A stretch of 64,000 nt of DNA from Actinophytocola sp049647105 (GCF_049647105.1 NZ_JBARWZ010000286.1:5506-69505), one strand, 5' to 3'. Shown: positions 8,855 through 18,096, numbered from the stretch's first letter. Numbers and translations are program-made. The notes: generated by a model from the letters alone, not told the origin.

Positions 8855-10651
8855 ATGGCCAATTCCACACATGCGCAGGTCGCTCGACGAATCGTAGGGG
8901 TGACTGCCGCTACGATGGTGGTGCTGCTCGGGATCATCACCATGGGGGCACCACAGGCCAGCGCCAGGCCGGACCCCGATGAGTCGGTCGGCGAAGTCTA
9001 CGATCCGGCCACAGACCTGCGACTGCTCGAAGAACCGGACGTGGGGCAGAACATCAACGGCGGTATCGAGCCGGTGGGATTCAACCCGTTCGCCGGCTAT
9101 CCGGCCGCACCGACGCCGGCGGCCTCGTCGGAAACCCTCTGGGCCGGCACGATGACCGTGGGAGAGACCGTCGCGCCGTTTCGAACGGCCTCGGTCTACT
9201 GCATCGACCTGGGGACGAGCACCCGAGCAGGCATCAACTACGACGTCGGCGACTGGACCGAGGCGAACGTGCCCAACCTGGGATGGGTGCACTACATTCT
9301 GACCCGCTACCACCCGTTCATTCCGGGTGAACCCGCCGCCGCACCGACCGACACCGCTCGGGCGGCCGCGGTACAGGCCGCGATCTGGTTCTTCACCGAC
9401 CGGTTCGTCCTCACCGCCGCCTCTGGCATCCGCGCGTACACCCAGGCCATCGTGGCCGACGCGCTGCTCAACGGCCCGACGGGCGAGCATCCCTCACCAG
9501 AGCTGACCCTGACACCGACCACCATCGCCGCGCCGAGCACGGGCGACATCGTGGGTCCGATCACTGTCGGCGGGAACGTCGAAGGCGCCGTCACCGCCAT
9601 CGAGGAACTGGAGGTGTTCCGGGACGCGGCGGGCACCCAGCCGGTAGCGGTTGGCGACCCGGTCGGTCCCGGGGACCAACTGTGGTTGCGCAGCACGCCG
9701 TCCGGAGCCGAACCACCGCCAGATCCGGTGCTCCAGATCTCCGCGCAGGTGCTCACCAAACTCGGCCACGTGCTGGTTTACGACGGGACCAACCCGGGCG
9801 TTACCGAGGCACAGAAGCTTGTGCTGGCGCTGGAGCGCCCGTTGTCGGTCAACGCAGCCGTCGTCGCCGATATCTTCCAGGCCGGGCAGTTGCAGGTGAA
9901 CAAGACGATCGGCGGCACCGGCGCGGGGTTCCAGGGCATCGTCACGCTCGCCGTCGACTGCGACAGTGAGGACGACGCCTTCGACCGCACGTTCACCGTC
10001 GACGCCTCGACTCCGGCCGGCACCACCGCACTACCGCTGATCTCGGGCATACCCATCGATACCACGTGCACCGTCACAGAGACCGCGGATGGTGACAACG
10101 GGCTGGTCAACATCACCACACCGGTAACCATCGAGCCTGCGGAGACGGTCATCGCCGAAGGACCCCCAGCGGAGGTCGCCGTCACCAACACCTACGACCG
10201 GGCCTACGGAGGGCTCACCATCGTCAAGTCCATACAGGGCCCCGCCGCCGGCCTACAGGGCCCGGTCACCCTGCATCTCGACTGCGACGACCCTGAAAAC
10301 GCCTTCGACAGCGACTTCACGATTCCCGGTTGGGTGTCTTCCGGGGACTACCAGCAGACCGTCGACAACATTCCCGCCGGAACCACCTGTGCCGTCACCG
10401 AAACCGCCGACGGCGGCAACGACGACGCCGTGCTCCGGGACCAGGTGACCATCGAGCCAAGCACCGTGGTCATTGCCGACGCCGTCACCGCCTCGATCAC
10501 CGCGACCAACCGCTACGAGAACGCAGTACTGCTCGCTGCCACCGGAGTACCTCTGGGACTGGGCACGGCAGCCATCGCGGCATCCGGGTTCCTCCTGGCC
10601 GGCGTAGGGCTGCTCGTCTTCAGCCGCCGACTCACCCGGCGCAGGCGCTGA
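8855..10651 (+). CDS. Thioester-domain (TQXA) surface protein with LAATG sorting signal
   Basis: A 598-residue cell-surface protein. A signal peptide (1 to about 37) is followed by a TQXA thioester domain: the Cys is in ASVYCIDLG (C116) and the partner Gln in AAAVQAAIWFF (Q174). In the family these form an internal thioester that can bind host or surface targets covalently. Two repeats of about 100 residues follow (QLQVNKTIGG and GGLTIVKSIQG, each with a VDC or LDC motif), matching the DUF5979/Cna-B-like stalk type. The C-terminus has LAATG (560-564), a hydrophobic span and RRLTRRRR, a sorting signal of the LAxTG class used by class E sortases. The start is supported by GAGGAGGG. No sortase is in the window. 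Confidence 0.85.
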   Translation: MANSTHAQVARRIVGVTAATMVVLLGIITMGAPQASARPDPDESVGEVYDPATDLRLLEEPDVGQNINGGIEPVGFNPFAGYPAAPTPAASSETLWAGTMTVGETVAPFRTASVYCIDLGTSTRAGINYDVGDWTEANVPNLGWVHYILTRYHPFIPGEPAAAPTDTARAAAVQAAIWFFTDRFVLTAASGIRAYTQAIVADALLNGPTGEHPSPELTLTPTTIAAPSTGDIVGPITVGGNVEGAVTAIEELEVFRDAAGTQPVAVGDPVGPGDQLWLRSTPSGAEPPPDPVLQISAQVLTKLGHVLVYDGTNPGVTEAQKLVLALERPLSVNAAVVADIFQAGQLQVNKTIGGTGAGFQGIVTLAVDCDSEDDAFDRTFTVDASTPAGTTALPLISGIPIDTTCTVTETADGDNGLVNITTPVTIEPAETVIAEGPPAEVAVTNTYDRAYGGLTIVKSIQGPAAGLQGPVTLHLDCDDPENAFDSDFTIPGWVSSGDYQQTVDNIPAGTTCAVTETADGGNDDAVLRDQVTIEPSTVVIADAVTASITATNRYENAVLLAATGVPLGLGTAAIAASGFLLAGVGLLVFSRRLTRRRR

Positions 10652-10665
10652 CACCATAGGCCTTG

Positions 10666-10720
10666 TGCACTGAAGGACGCTTTCGTGTCGTCGATCGTCG
10701 CGAAAGCGTCCTTCAGTGCA
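10666..10720. terminator. 20-bp perfect palindrome between convergent genes
   Basis: Arm 10666-10685 (tgcactgaaggacgctttcg) pairs exactly with 10701-10720 across a 15-base spacer. It sits between the stops of two converging genes, so it most likely acts as a bidirectional terminator. From memory, similar palindromes recur between genes in Amycolatopsis-type genomes; this was not checked. Confidence 0.6.
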
Positions 10721-10732
10721 TTGGTCCGCGCG

Positions 10733-11908
10733 CTACGCCCGATTGCCGTCAGAACACTCGGCGTGGGTCAACCTGTTCAGGTCAGCTGCCTGGATCCGTC
10801 CAGGCAGGCCGGCCGCGGCCGACGGCGACACCCAGCGGCCGTCGAGGATCATCGCGCGCTCCCTCGGGTCCTGGCCGGAGCTGCTCGGCCGCCCTGGCGC
10901 CGATATCCGTGCCAGGTAAACGGGTTCTCGACCCACATACCTCGTCGCGTTCCAGTATGAGTCCCGAGTGGACAGTACGTGCCGGTCCAGTACATGGTCT
11001 CCCGGGTAGCCGGTCTCCTCGTACAGCTCCCGGCGGGCGGCCTCCAGCGCCGTCTCGCCCGCGTTGATGCCGCCGCCCGGCAGGTCCCACACCCGGGTGT
11101 CGTCGAACGGGTCTCGCCAGCACAGCAGGAACACGCGGCCCCGGTCGTCGACGCACAGTACCCGGGCGGTCGGGCGGATACTGATGTCGACCTTTCGGTA
11201 ACCACCGACGAGCCGTGCTCCCACCGCGGCGAAAACGATGGCCGCCAGGACGGGCGGCCATCCGGCGGCACCGGTCGAGCCGGTCACGACGAGCACGTTT
11301 CGCCCCGCGTGCAGCACGATCTGCACCCAGATGGTGTTCACCCGCCACCGCAGTGCCGACAGCGCGAAGCCGAACGCGACATCGGTCAGTACGACCGTCG
11401 TCGTGACGTCCCGGCCTTGGCCGGGCAGACCGAGCACGTCCACGGGGGCGAAGGCGGCGGCGACCGCCAGCGAGGAGACGGCCGGGCCCCATCGGTGCAC
11501 CGCGTGCTGACAGAGTCCGCGTGCCATCAACTCGACGGCCACCGCGGCGGCGAGCGCCACGGCCAGGTTGAGCGTCATCGAACCAGGGGCCGGTGTCCCG
11601 AGGGGAACGGCGAGCAGCACCACGCCTCCCGCCACCACCGGAACGTAGGCCCACCGTCGGTTCGGGGCCCGCAAGCGCAGGCCGCATTCCCGCTGCCACC
11701 CAAGCATCGTGACGATGGCCGCCGCCAACGCGGCGGCGGCCAGGCAGGCGAGCAGCGGTGGCATGCCCGCCATCCGCGGTCCGAGCACGACGATCCCGTA
11801 CCAGCAACAGGTGAGGCCCACGGCGAGCCGAACGGGATGCCGTCGGGCTGATATCCGCGCCCGAAACCTCACCTTCCGGCGCGCCAGGTCATCTGGTGCC
11901 CTACTCAC
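10733..11908 (-). CDS. CPBP-like membrane domain fused to a Nudix hydrolase
   Basis: A 391-residue protein starting at GTG 11908. Residues 25-235 are multi-spanning membrane segments with a CPBP (CAAX-protease/bacteriocin-processing) flavour, including VELMARGLC at 125-133. The canonical E-E-x-x-x-R of that family is only half kept. Residues 245-390 are a Nudix domain with the box GGGINAGETALEAARRELYE (278-297, continuing ETGY), intact for metal-dependent hydrolysis of a nucleoside diphosphate-X substrate. Its start overlaps the stop of the Rieske gene by 8 bp, so they are likely co-translated. The fusion is unusual and the substrate unknown. Confidence 0.75.
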   Translation of the reverse strand: MSRAPDDLARRKVRFRARISARRHPVRLAVGLTCCWYGIVVLGPRMAGMPPLLACLAAAALAAAIVTMLGWQRECGLRLRAPNRRWAYVPVVAGGVVLLAVPLGTPAPGSMTLNLAVALAAAVAVELMARGLCQHAVHRWGPAVSSLAVAAAFAPVDVLGLPGQGRDVTTTVVLTDVAFGFALSALRWRVNTIWVQIVLHAGRNVLVVTGSTGAAGWPPVLAAIVFAAVGARLVGGYRKVDISIRPTARVLCVDDRGRVFLLCWRDPFDDTRVWDLPGGGINAGETALEAARRELYEETGYPGDHVLDRHVLSTRDSYWNATRYVGREPVYLARISAPGRPSSSGQDPRERAMILDGRWVSPSAAAGLPGRIQAADLNRLTHAECSDGNRA

Positions 11909-13124
11909 CAGGTGACATCAGCACGGCCGGGCGCGAACCCCTGCCCCGAGCCGGGGGCACGCCCGCCAACCGGAGCCGGTCGAGGTGGCGATGAAAATGC
12001 TGCACTCCGGGTTCGTTCCGGCCGAAGACGAAATCCGTGCCGGCGAGTGCGTCGAGTCCTTCCTGGACACGCCCGCACGCCGGATAGTCCTCTTTGGACA
12101 CCAGATAGTAGAAGTAGTCGCTGACCCGGCGGACGGCGGGCAGCTCTTTCTCGGACGGCCGGTGCCGCCACAACAACGTCTGGTACGTGATCGACTCGGT
12201 GACGCGGCGACCGGGCAGCACGAGCGACATCAGAGCGTAGTCGCCCAGCCCGCCTGCGATCCCGACGCAGGGGAACAGCCAGAGCACCGGATTGAGCAGC
12301 CGCACAGGGTCCCACTCGGACGGCGCCTCGTCCGCCGCGTCGGCGATCGCACGGTGCGCGAACACGTTGCGCTGGTGTGGACCGAACCTGTCGAAGGCCG
12401 CGAGGTTGGCGAAGTTGTTCTGGAAGACAGTGGTCGGGTGCAACGACCGGAAATGGTAGCTCTCCAGATAGCCGTCGGCCGCGATCTTCCAGTTCGGCCC
12501 GGCCAGCGTCCTGGTGCCGTACGCATACCACTGGTCCAGCCGCAGCGGTTCGAGGACGGGGGCGACCTCGGCGAGCCAGGCATCGAGGTCCCATGCCATG
12601 CCGGGCCGAAGCCCGACGAACACGACACCACACCGCTCCTGTGCCGGCAGCCGGATCAGCGACCGCTGCGACCGATCGACCGCACCGAAGGTGTGCTCGC
12701 CGTACACACCCAGCAGGCATCCCGACAGGTCGTAACTCCAGGAATGGTACGGACAGGTCAGGCGCCGGGCGGAGCCGTCACCACCGGCGACCAGTTCCGC
12801 GCCTCGGTGCCGGCAGCGGTTGACCATCGCGCGTACCTTCCCGTCCCGGTCCCTCGTCAACAGGACCGGGGTGCCGGCCACCTCGAGCGCCAGGTACCGC
12901 CCGGGTTCGGCGAGTTGGCACGACAGGGCGATCGGGAGTGGGACCGCGCCGAAGACCAGGTCACGTTCCTGCTCGAACACCCCCTGGCCGCGATAGTTGT
13001 CCACCGGTTCCCGCCACTGGTTCGCGGCCAGGTCGGTTGACCTCTCCCTGTGGTGCGACAGCAGCCGGCCCGTGACATCTTCGATATCCTGCCGGGCCAT
13101 TCCGGGCGGAGCTACCTCGTTCAT
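11901..13124 (-). CDS. Rieske non-heme iron oxygenase, alpha subunit
   Basis: A 407-residue protein from ATG 13124, preceded by AGAGGA. The ORF extends upstream but without a site. The Rieske [2Fe-2S] ligands are CRH (C104, H106) and CPYH (C124, H127). The mononuclear iron site is in the stretch NWKIAADGYLESYHFRSLHP, with the H-x4-H pair. Such enzymes use electrons from a separate reductase, not encoded here, to hydroxylate or oxidise a substrate. It is divergent from an IclR regulator and adjacent to a terpene cyclase/P450 block, so it may tailor that product or serve a separate catabolic step. Confidence 0.85.
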   Translation of the reverse strand: MNEVAPPGMARQDIEDVTGRLLSHHRERSTDLAANQWREPVDNYRGQGVFEQERDLVFGAVPLPIALSCQLAEPGRYLALEVAGTPVLLTRDRDGKVRAMVNRCRHRGAELVAGGDGSARRLTCPYHSWSYDLSGCLLGVYGEHTFGAVDRSQRSLIRLPAQERCGVVFVGLRPGMAWDLDAWLAEVAPVLEPLRLDQWYAYGTRTLAGPNWKIAADGYLESYHFRSLHPTTVFQNNFANLAAFDRFGPHQRNVFAHRAIADAADEAPSEWDPVRLLNPVLWLFPCVGIAGGLGDYALMSLVLPGRRVTESITYQTLLWRHRPSEKELPAVRRVSDYFYYLVSKEDYPACGRVQEGLDALAGTDFVFGRNEPGVQHFHRHLDRLRLAGVPPARGRGSRPAVLMSPGE

Positions 13125-13401
13125 GGGTCCGTTCCTCTCGGGTGACCCCATGATGGGCGGATATTTCCTCGTTGAGAACCCGCGTGCCACGTCACGGCAC
13201 AGTATTTCCCGTGACGATCACGGGAGCGGCCGGCCACGTCCCCGAGCTGCCCGGACATACCGGGGATTTCGCTGATTTCCCACCGGATCGACCAGATGGT
13301 TCGCGATTAAAACCCGTTCGCGGCGCGGTATGTTTTGACATTGATGACATAATTACGACCTGACCCACATCGCAAAGATTTTTCGAGAGTCGCTGGGTAA
13401 C

Positions 13402-14250
13402 ATGACGACAAGGATGAAAATCGATCCGCACGTGGCCGCGGTGGGCAACCCGGAGGTCCGCCAGTCCGACCGCCGGATAATCAACGCGATCGGCAAGACG
13501 ATGAGGGTGTTGTCCGCGCTCGCCGGACAGGTGAATCCACTCGGCGTCTCAGAGATCGCCAGAACGACACAGATCCCCAAGTCGACGACGTTTCGGATAC
13601 TGGCCACACTGGTCGAGCTGCGGGTGGTGGACCACCGCGACCGGCACTACTGCCTCGGCTACCGGCTGGGCTCGCTGGCGCACAACACGACCCTCTCCCG
13701 CCAACGGCTGCACCGGACCCTCCTCCCCCACCTGCTCGACCTCTACGAGGAGACCCACGGCGTGGTGGAACTCGCCGTGCTCACCGGCACCGAGATCACC
13801 TACCTGACCAGGCTGCACGGGCACCACCACGTCCGCACACCCTCGCAGGACGCCCTGCCATCGCAGGCGTACCGCACGGCCGTGGGAAGGGTCCTGCTCG
13901 CCTTCACCACGCTCGACAACCCCGCCGAGGTCACCGACGAGCGATTCGTCGCCAGGACACCGGCCGCCATCGCGAGCACCGCCGCGCTGCGGACGGAACT
14001 GGTGGCGATCCAGGAGCTCGGGCTTGCCTTCGATCGTCAGGAATACGCGCCAGGCGTCCTGTGTGTCGCGGCACCCGTGCTGGACATCGGCCGGATTCCG
14101 GTCGCCGCCATCTCGGTCTCCGGGACGGCCAGCAGGATGAACCTCGACCAGGTCGCCGCTTCCGTCCGCCGCATCGCCAGCAGCGCGTCGCAGACGGTGC
14201 GCATCCACAGTGGACTCATCGACATTGCCGCCCAGCCCGACAGAACCTGA
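13402..14250 (+). CDS. IclR-family transcriptional regulator
   Basis: A 282-residue protein. The N-terminal winged helix reads IGKTMRVLSALAGQVNPLGV and then SEIARTTQIPKSTTFRIL (about 30-68). The effector domain covers about 85-265 (LPHLLDLYEETHGVVELAVL, AYRTAVGRVLLAF, FDRQEYAPGVLCVAAPVLD), all typical IclR. It is transcribed away from the Rieske gene across a 277-bp AT-richer gap, the usual layout for a regulator controlling its divergent neighbour. It may also govern the SDR-P450-cyclase operon whose end it faces. The start at 13402 has only a weak GGG site; M5 (13414) is an alternative. Confidence 0.85.
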   Translation: MTTRMKIDPHVAAVGNPEVRQSDRRIINAIGKTMRVLSALAGQVNPLGVSEIARTTQIPKSTTFRILATLVELRVVDHRDRHYCLGYRLGSLAHNTTLSRQRLHRTLLPHLLDLYEETHGVVELAVLTGTEITYLTRLHGHHHVRTPSQDALPSQAYRTAVGRVLLAFTTLDNPAEVTDERFVARTPAAIASTAALRTELVAIQELGLAFDRQEYAPGVLCVAAPVLDIGRIPVAAISVSGTASRMNLDQVAASVRRIASSASQTVRIHSGLIDIAAQPDRT

Positions 14251-14340
14251 CCAGTCCGCCTCCCCGGCAGAAAGTGCTGGTTCCGACCCAGCGCAGGCGC
14301 CGGACATCGAGGTGGTTGGTGGCTGGGTGCCGTCACGGGG

Positions 14341-15078
14341 CTACCGGGTCAGGAAACCGCCGTCGACCGGGTGGTCACTTCCCGTGATGTACCAGGCGGA
14401 GTCGGACGTCAGGTAGGCCACCAGATCAGCGACGTCCTCGGGGCGTCCTGGCTTCCCGAGCGGTACGGACTGGAGCACCCTCGCCAGCCTGTCGCGCGGA
14501 AGGGCCTCGGTCATCGGACTGTCGATGACACCGGGCGACACGGACACGACCCTGACTCCGTTCCCGGCGTACTCCCGTGCGGCGGCCTTCGTCAGTCCGA
14601 TCACCGCGTGTTTGGCCGCGACGTACGCGCAATGGGTGCGAAGCGCCGCACTACCGGCGACCGAGGCGATGTTGACGATCACCCCGCCGCTGCCCAGCAT
14701 GGTGGGCAGGGCCGCCCGCATCACATAGAAGACACCGTTCACGTTGGTGCGCATCACGGCGTCGAAGGCATCGATCGGGTAGTCCACCACCGGCACGAGG
14801 GGGCCTGCGATGCCGGCACAGTTGACGACGACGTCCAGACGTCCGCACCGGTCAAGGACGACCCCGAGCAACTCCCGCACCGACAACGGATCCGAGACGT
14901 CCACCCGGTGCGCGCGCCCCGCACCGCCCGCCGCGGTCACGGCATCCGCGACCCGATGCGCGGCGTCCACGTCGATGTCGGCGACGACGACCCCGAACCC
15001 GTCGTCGCCGAGTCGCCGTGCACAGGCCGCGCCGATCCCGGAGCCGCCGCCGGTGATCAGCGCGACCTTGCCGTTCAC
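14341..15078 (-). CDS. Short-chain dehydrogenase/reductase
   Basis: A 245-residue classical SDR starting at GTG 15078. It has the cofactor motif TGGGSGIG at the N-terminus, D60-type VDVSD, NCAGIAG, the catalytic Ser in NIASVAGS, and YVAAKHA (Y-x3-K). The C-terminal PVDGGFLT is a family signature. NAD(H) preference is suggested by ADIDVD after beta-2. Its start overlaps the P450 stop by 4 bp (GTGA), so it is the last gene of a cyclase-P450-SDR operon. Oxidation of the alcohol made by the P450 is the natural inference. Confidence 0.85.
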   Translation of the reverse strand: MNGKVALITGGGSGIGAACARRLGDDGFGVVVADIDVDAAHRVADAVTAAGGAGRAHRVDVSDPLSVRELLGVVLDRCGRLDVVVNCAGIAGPLVPVVDYPIDAFDAVMRTNVNGVFYVMRAALPTMLGSGGVIVNIASVAGSAALRTHCAYVAAKHAVIGLTKAAAREYAGNGVRVVSVSPGVIDSPMTEALPRDRLARVLQSVPLGKPGRPEDVADLVAYLTSDSAWYITGSDHPVDGGFLTR

Positions 15079-16415
15079 CGGGCCGCACCGCGTGGCCGCG
15101 GGACCGGATACATCACCAGGGTGGTGGGTCGCACCACCGTGCCGACCCGGGCGCGCACCTTGTGCCGGCGTGCGGGCACGAGCTGCCACCTTGCCATGAT
15201 GGTGGCCACCACCATCGTCATCTCCGTCCACGCGAACCCCTCGCCGACGCACAGCCGGTTGCCAGCGCCGAACGGGAGGAAGGCGCCCCTGGGCAGGCCC
15301 GCACGCCGCTCCTCGCGCCAGCGGTCGGGATCGAAACGGTCCGGCTCGGGGTACAGCACGGGATCGCGATGCAGCGCGTGCGGGCTGAAGAAGACCTCGT
15401 CCCCCGGCGCCAGCTCGACGCCGCCGACCTCGACCGGCGCCACGACACGCCGCATGAGCAACCACACCGGATGCAGCCGCAGTACCTCCTGGAGCACACG
15501 GCGGGTGTAGTGCAGCTCCGCGACGTCGGCGGCGGTTGGCAACCGCCCCGCCAGCACCGAGCGCAGCTCGGTGCCCAGTCGCTCGTCGACGGTGGGGTGG
15601 CGAGCCAACTCGTGGCAGGTCCAGGAAAGCGCGGCGCTGACGGTGCCGATGCCGGCCACGAACAGCGTGAGCAGTTCGTCGCACACCTCCGCGTCGCTCA
15701 TGTGCTCGCCGGTACGCGGATCCCGCGCGAGCAGCAGCATCGACATCAGGTCACCGCTGTCGGCCAGCCCCCGGCGTTGGGCGATCAGGTGACGCAGCCT
15801 GCCGTGCGGCTCGTCATCGGACCGTCTGGCGAGAACCCGCGCTGCCGAGGGGGGAAGCGGCGAGAGCGCACGCCGCATGGCCCGGTGCTTGACCGACAGC
15901 CATTGTTCGATGGCGGCCATCGTCTCCGGTGGGGGCGCAGGCTCGAACAGTGCGTCGAAGAAGTTGGCGCGCACCAGCCGGTCGACCTCCCGCCCGATGT
16001 CGAGGGTGCTTCCCGGGCGCCACGACCTCGACATCTGGTCGGCGCGGCTGGACATGTGGTCTGCGTACCTGCTGATTCTCTCCGGGTGGTAGGCGGGCTG
16101 CGCCAGGCGACGCTGCCTGCGGTGGAAGTCGCCGGACGAGGTCACCAACCCGTTGCCGATATGGGCACGCAGTTCGTCGAACATTGCTCCTTTGTCGAAC
16201 TTCCGCGCCTCGACGACAAGCACGCGGCGAACCAGTTCTGGGCTGTTGACGACGTGGACGGGCCGCGTCCCGACGAAGATCCGCGTCATGTCACCGTGGT
16301 CGCGCAGCGACCGCATGAACTCGAGCGGGTCGCGCCGCAAGCTCATGGCATGTCCGAGCAGCGGGATCCTGTGCGGTGCCGTCCGTACCGAGGCTGCCGA
16401 CCGGGAATCCGTCAC
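15075..16415 (-). CDS. Cytochrome P450
   Basis: A 446-residue soluble P450 from GTG 16415, which lies 3 bp after the cyclase stop. The I-helix oxygen-binding motif is AGIGT (254-258), the K-helix is EVLR (310-313), and the heme loop is FGAGNRLCVG (382-391, Cys389). The N-terminal MSLRRDPLEFM region and PFGAGNRLC loop resemble bacterial terpene hydroxylases of the pentalenene-oxygenase type. This is a resemblance, not an assignment. It most likely oxidises the product of the upstream class II cyclase. Redox partners are not encoded nearby. Confidence 0.9.
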   Translation of the reverse strand: MTDSRSAASVRTAPHRIPLLGHAMSLRRDPLEFMRSLRDHGDMTRIFVGTRPVHVVNSPELVRRVLVVEARKFDKGAMFDELRAHIGNGLVTSSGDFHRRQRRLAQPAYHPERISRYADHMSSRADQMSRSWRPGSTLDIGREVDRLVRANFFDALFEPAPPPETMAAIEQWLSVKHRAMRRALSPLPPSAARVLARRSDDEPHGRLRHLIAQRRGLADSGDLMSMLLLARDPRTGEHMSDAEVCDELLTLFVAGIGTVSAALSWTCHELARHPTVDERLGTELRSVLAGRLPTAADVAELHYTRRVLQEVLRLHPVWLLMRRVVAPVEVGGVELAPGDEVFFSPHALHRDPVLYPEPDRFDPDRWREERRAGLPRGAFLPFGAGNRLCVGEGFAWTEMTMVVATIMARWQLVPARRHKVRARVGTVVRPTTLVMYPVPRPRGAAR

Positions 16416-16418
16416 CGG

Positions 16419-17954
16419 TCAGCCCACCATCGCGCGGTAGGTCCGGGCCGCCCGCAGTCCGAGAACCGTGAAGGCCTGAGTGTGGGTCGGGAAGTGGGTC
16501 AGCAGCGGTCGGGGACCGTACATCTCCGGCCGGCCGGGCCAGGTGCCGTCGCCGCGGTGGGTGCCGAGCAGATAACCCAACGCGGACTGCCACCTCCGCT
16601 CGTCCATGGCCTTGCCGCGCAGCATCATCGCGAGCGCGAGGCCGGTGTTGCTCGGTGTGCTGGCCTCCCCCCGCTCCGCTGGCCAGCCACCGTCGTCGTT
16701 CTGGGTGGCGGCGAGATCGCCTGCCGCCGCGGCCACCACGACCGGCAGGTCGCGGAGGGCGCTGCCGACCTCCAGCGTCGCGTACGGAAGACCCCGGTAC
16801 CAGCTCGCCGTCCACCGCCCGCCGTCGTTCCTTCGCTCGACGAGCCATCGCACCGCGGCCGTCAGGGACACCGCGTGGCCGACACCGTGGTCGAGCAGGG
16901 CGGTCACCACGTGCGCGACGACATCCTCCGCCGGAGGGTCGTCACGGAACTGCCACGTACGCCACAGGCCGTCGCTTGTCTGGCGCTCCGCCAGGTAGAC
17001 CAGCGCCCTCGGCACCCCACCGTTCGCGGCACCGCCACCCGTGAGCGCGAGGACGGCCGCGGCGGTCGTGTCGTTGTCCGACTCCACGGCCGAGGCGAAG
17101 GGCCAGCCACCGTCACTGTTCTGTGCGTCGAGCAGGAATCCGGCGGCGCTGGACCCGCATTTCGTGTCGAACAGCGGGACGCCGCGGAAGGCCCGCATCG
17201 TGAGCGTGGTGTCCCACACGTCGCTGGAGCAGAACCGCCACGTCCCGTCCTGGTGCTGGCCGTCGAGCAGCCAGCGCAGCGCCCGCCGCCACGGCTCAGT
17301 GCCTGGAGCGATGGCATCGAACGCCGCGAACGCCAGGGCCGTGCTGATCGGGTTGCCGTAGCACGAGCCGTCCGGCGCCTGGTGCTCGACGACGGCCAGC
17401 ACGTTCTCACGGGCCTTGTCGTGTGCGGCGAGCCGCCAGTTCACCATGGCGCGGCCCGCCAGCAACTCGACATGGCTCCACGGTTTCAGCCTGGCCGTCC
17501 TGGCCTCCCCGCACGCCCGCTCGATTTCGGCCAGCAGGATGCGCCATGAACCGGGGACGCCTTCGCCGCCGTCCGCGCGCAGAGCGACGATCCGCAGTAG
17601 GCGGACTCGCGCCGACCACGCCTCGGTGGCCGTGCCGTGGCCGGAGTCGGCACGGCCGTGCAGTGCGGTCGCCCGTAACCAGGACTCGACCGCCAGAGCC
17701 ACCGGGTGGTGGCTCTGCGGCACCGCCATCCGGAGCCATGCCCTTCCTCGGCGGACGGCGGCATGGGCCGCGACGTCGGCCGACCGCGACAGGACGAAAC
17801 ACGTCAGCGCTGTCTCGGTGACACGCGGATCCGGCACGACCACCCACGAGCCGTTGCCGCGTTGTGTTGTCACGCAGTGCTCCGTGGCCAGAGCCAACGC
17901 GCGATCCAATTCCGTTGACGTGCCCGCGGACATCATTTGCCGATTGTCCGGCAT
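16419..17954 (-). CDS. Class II terpene cyclase (SHC-like) with a DxDTT motif
   Basis: About 511 residues from ATG 17954. A TTG at 17996 and an ATG at 17936 are alternatives; none has a clear ribosome site. The fold is the squalene-hopene-cyclase alpha/alpha barrel, shown by repeated QW-type motifs (GQHQDGTWRF, AQNSDGGWPF, RQTSDGLWRT, TQNDDGGWPA). The catalytic acid motif is DNDTT (residues 307-311 counted from the TTG), the DxDTT variant rather than DxDDT. DxDTT is known in drimane-type class II cyclases that protonate farnesyl diphosphate, so a sesquiterpenoid product is plausible. The protein is shorter than squalene-hopene cyclases (about 630 residues). It heads an operon with the P450 and SDR. 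Confidence 0.8.
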   Translation of the reverse strand: MPDNRQMMSAGTSTELDRALALATEHCVTTQRGNGSWVVVPDPRVTETALTCFVLSRSADVAAHAAVRRGRAWLRMAVPQSHHPVALAVESWLRATALHGRADSGHGTATEAWSARVRLLRIVALRADGGEGVPGSWRILLAEIERACGEARTARLKPWSHVELLAGRAMVNWRLAAHDKARENVLAVVEHQAPDGSCYGNPISTALAFAAFDAIAPGTEPWRRALRWLLDGQHQDGTWRFCSSDVWDTTLTMRAFRGVPLFDTKCGSSAAGFLLDAQNSDGGWPFASAVESDNDTTAAAVLALTGGGAANGGVPRALVYLAERQTSDGLWRTWQFRDDPPAEDVVAHVVTALLDHGVGHAVSLTAAVRWLVERRNDGGRWTASWYRGLPYATLEVGSALRDLPVVVAAAAGDLAATQNDDGGWPAERGEASTPSNTGLALAMMLRGKAMDERRWQSALGYLLGTHRGDGTWPGRPEMYGPRPLLTHFPTHTQAFTVLGLRAARTYRAMVG

Positions 17955-18096
17955 GCGCCGGAAACTGGATATACCGCGTGCCGCGTGGCGGGACAAAACT
18001 TTTGACGGAAGACCGAGGCATTTTTCATCCGATTGCGTGATATTCTGGAATTACCGACATATTCCGAGACCTTCAAGGGTGGTTTTCTCGTTCGTG
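17955..18096. promoter_or_regulatory. Divergent promoter region, cyclase operon / folE operon
   Basis: About 140 bp of comparatively AT-rich sequence separates the cyclase start from folE. It must hold the promoters of both operons, so the two are likely co-regulated. No operator could be defined by eye. Confidence 0.4.

Noticed and set aside
14341..15684. 447-codon frame containing the SDR
   Set aside because: Only residues from GTG 15078 onward are SDR-like; the upstream part is a shadow of the P450.
15162..17549. 795-codon plus-strand frame opposite the P450 and cyclase
   Set aside because: Composition of an antisense shadow; it crosses two well-supported genes.
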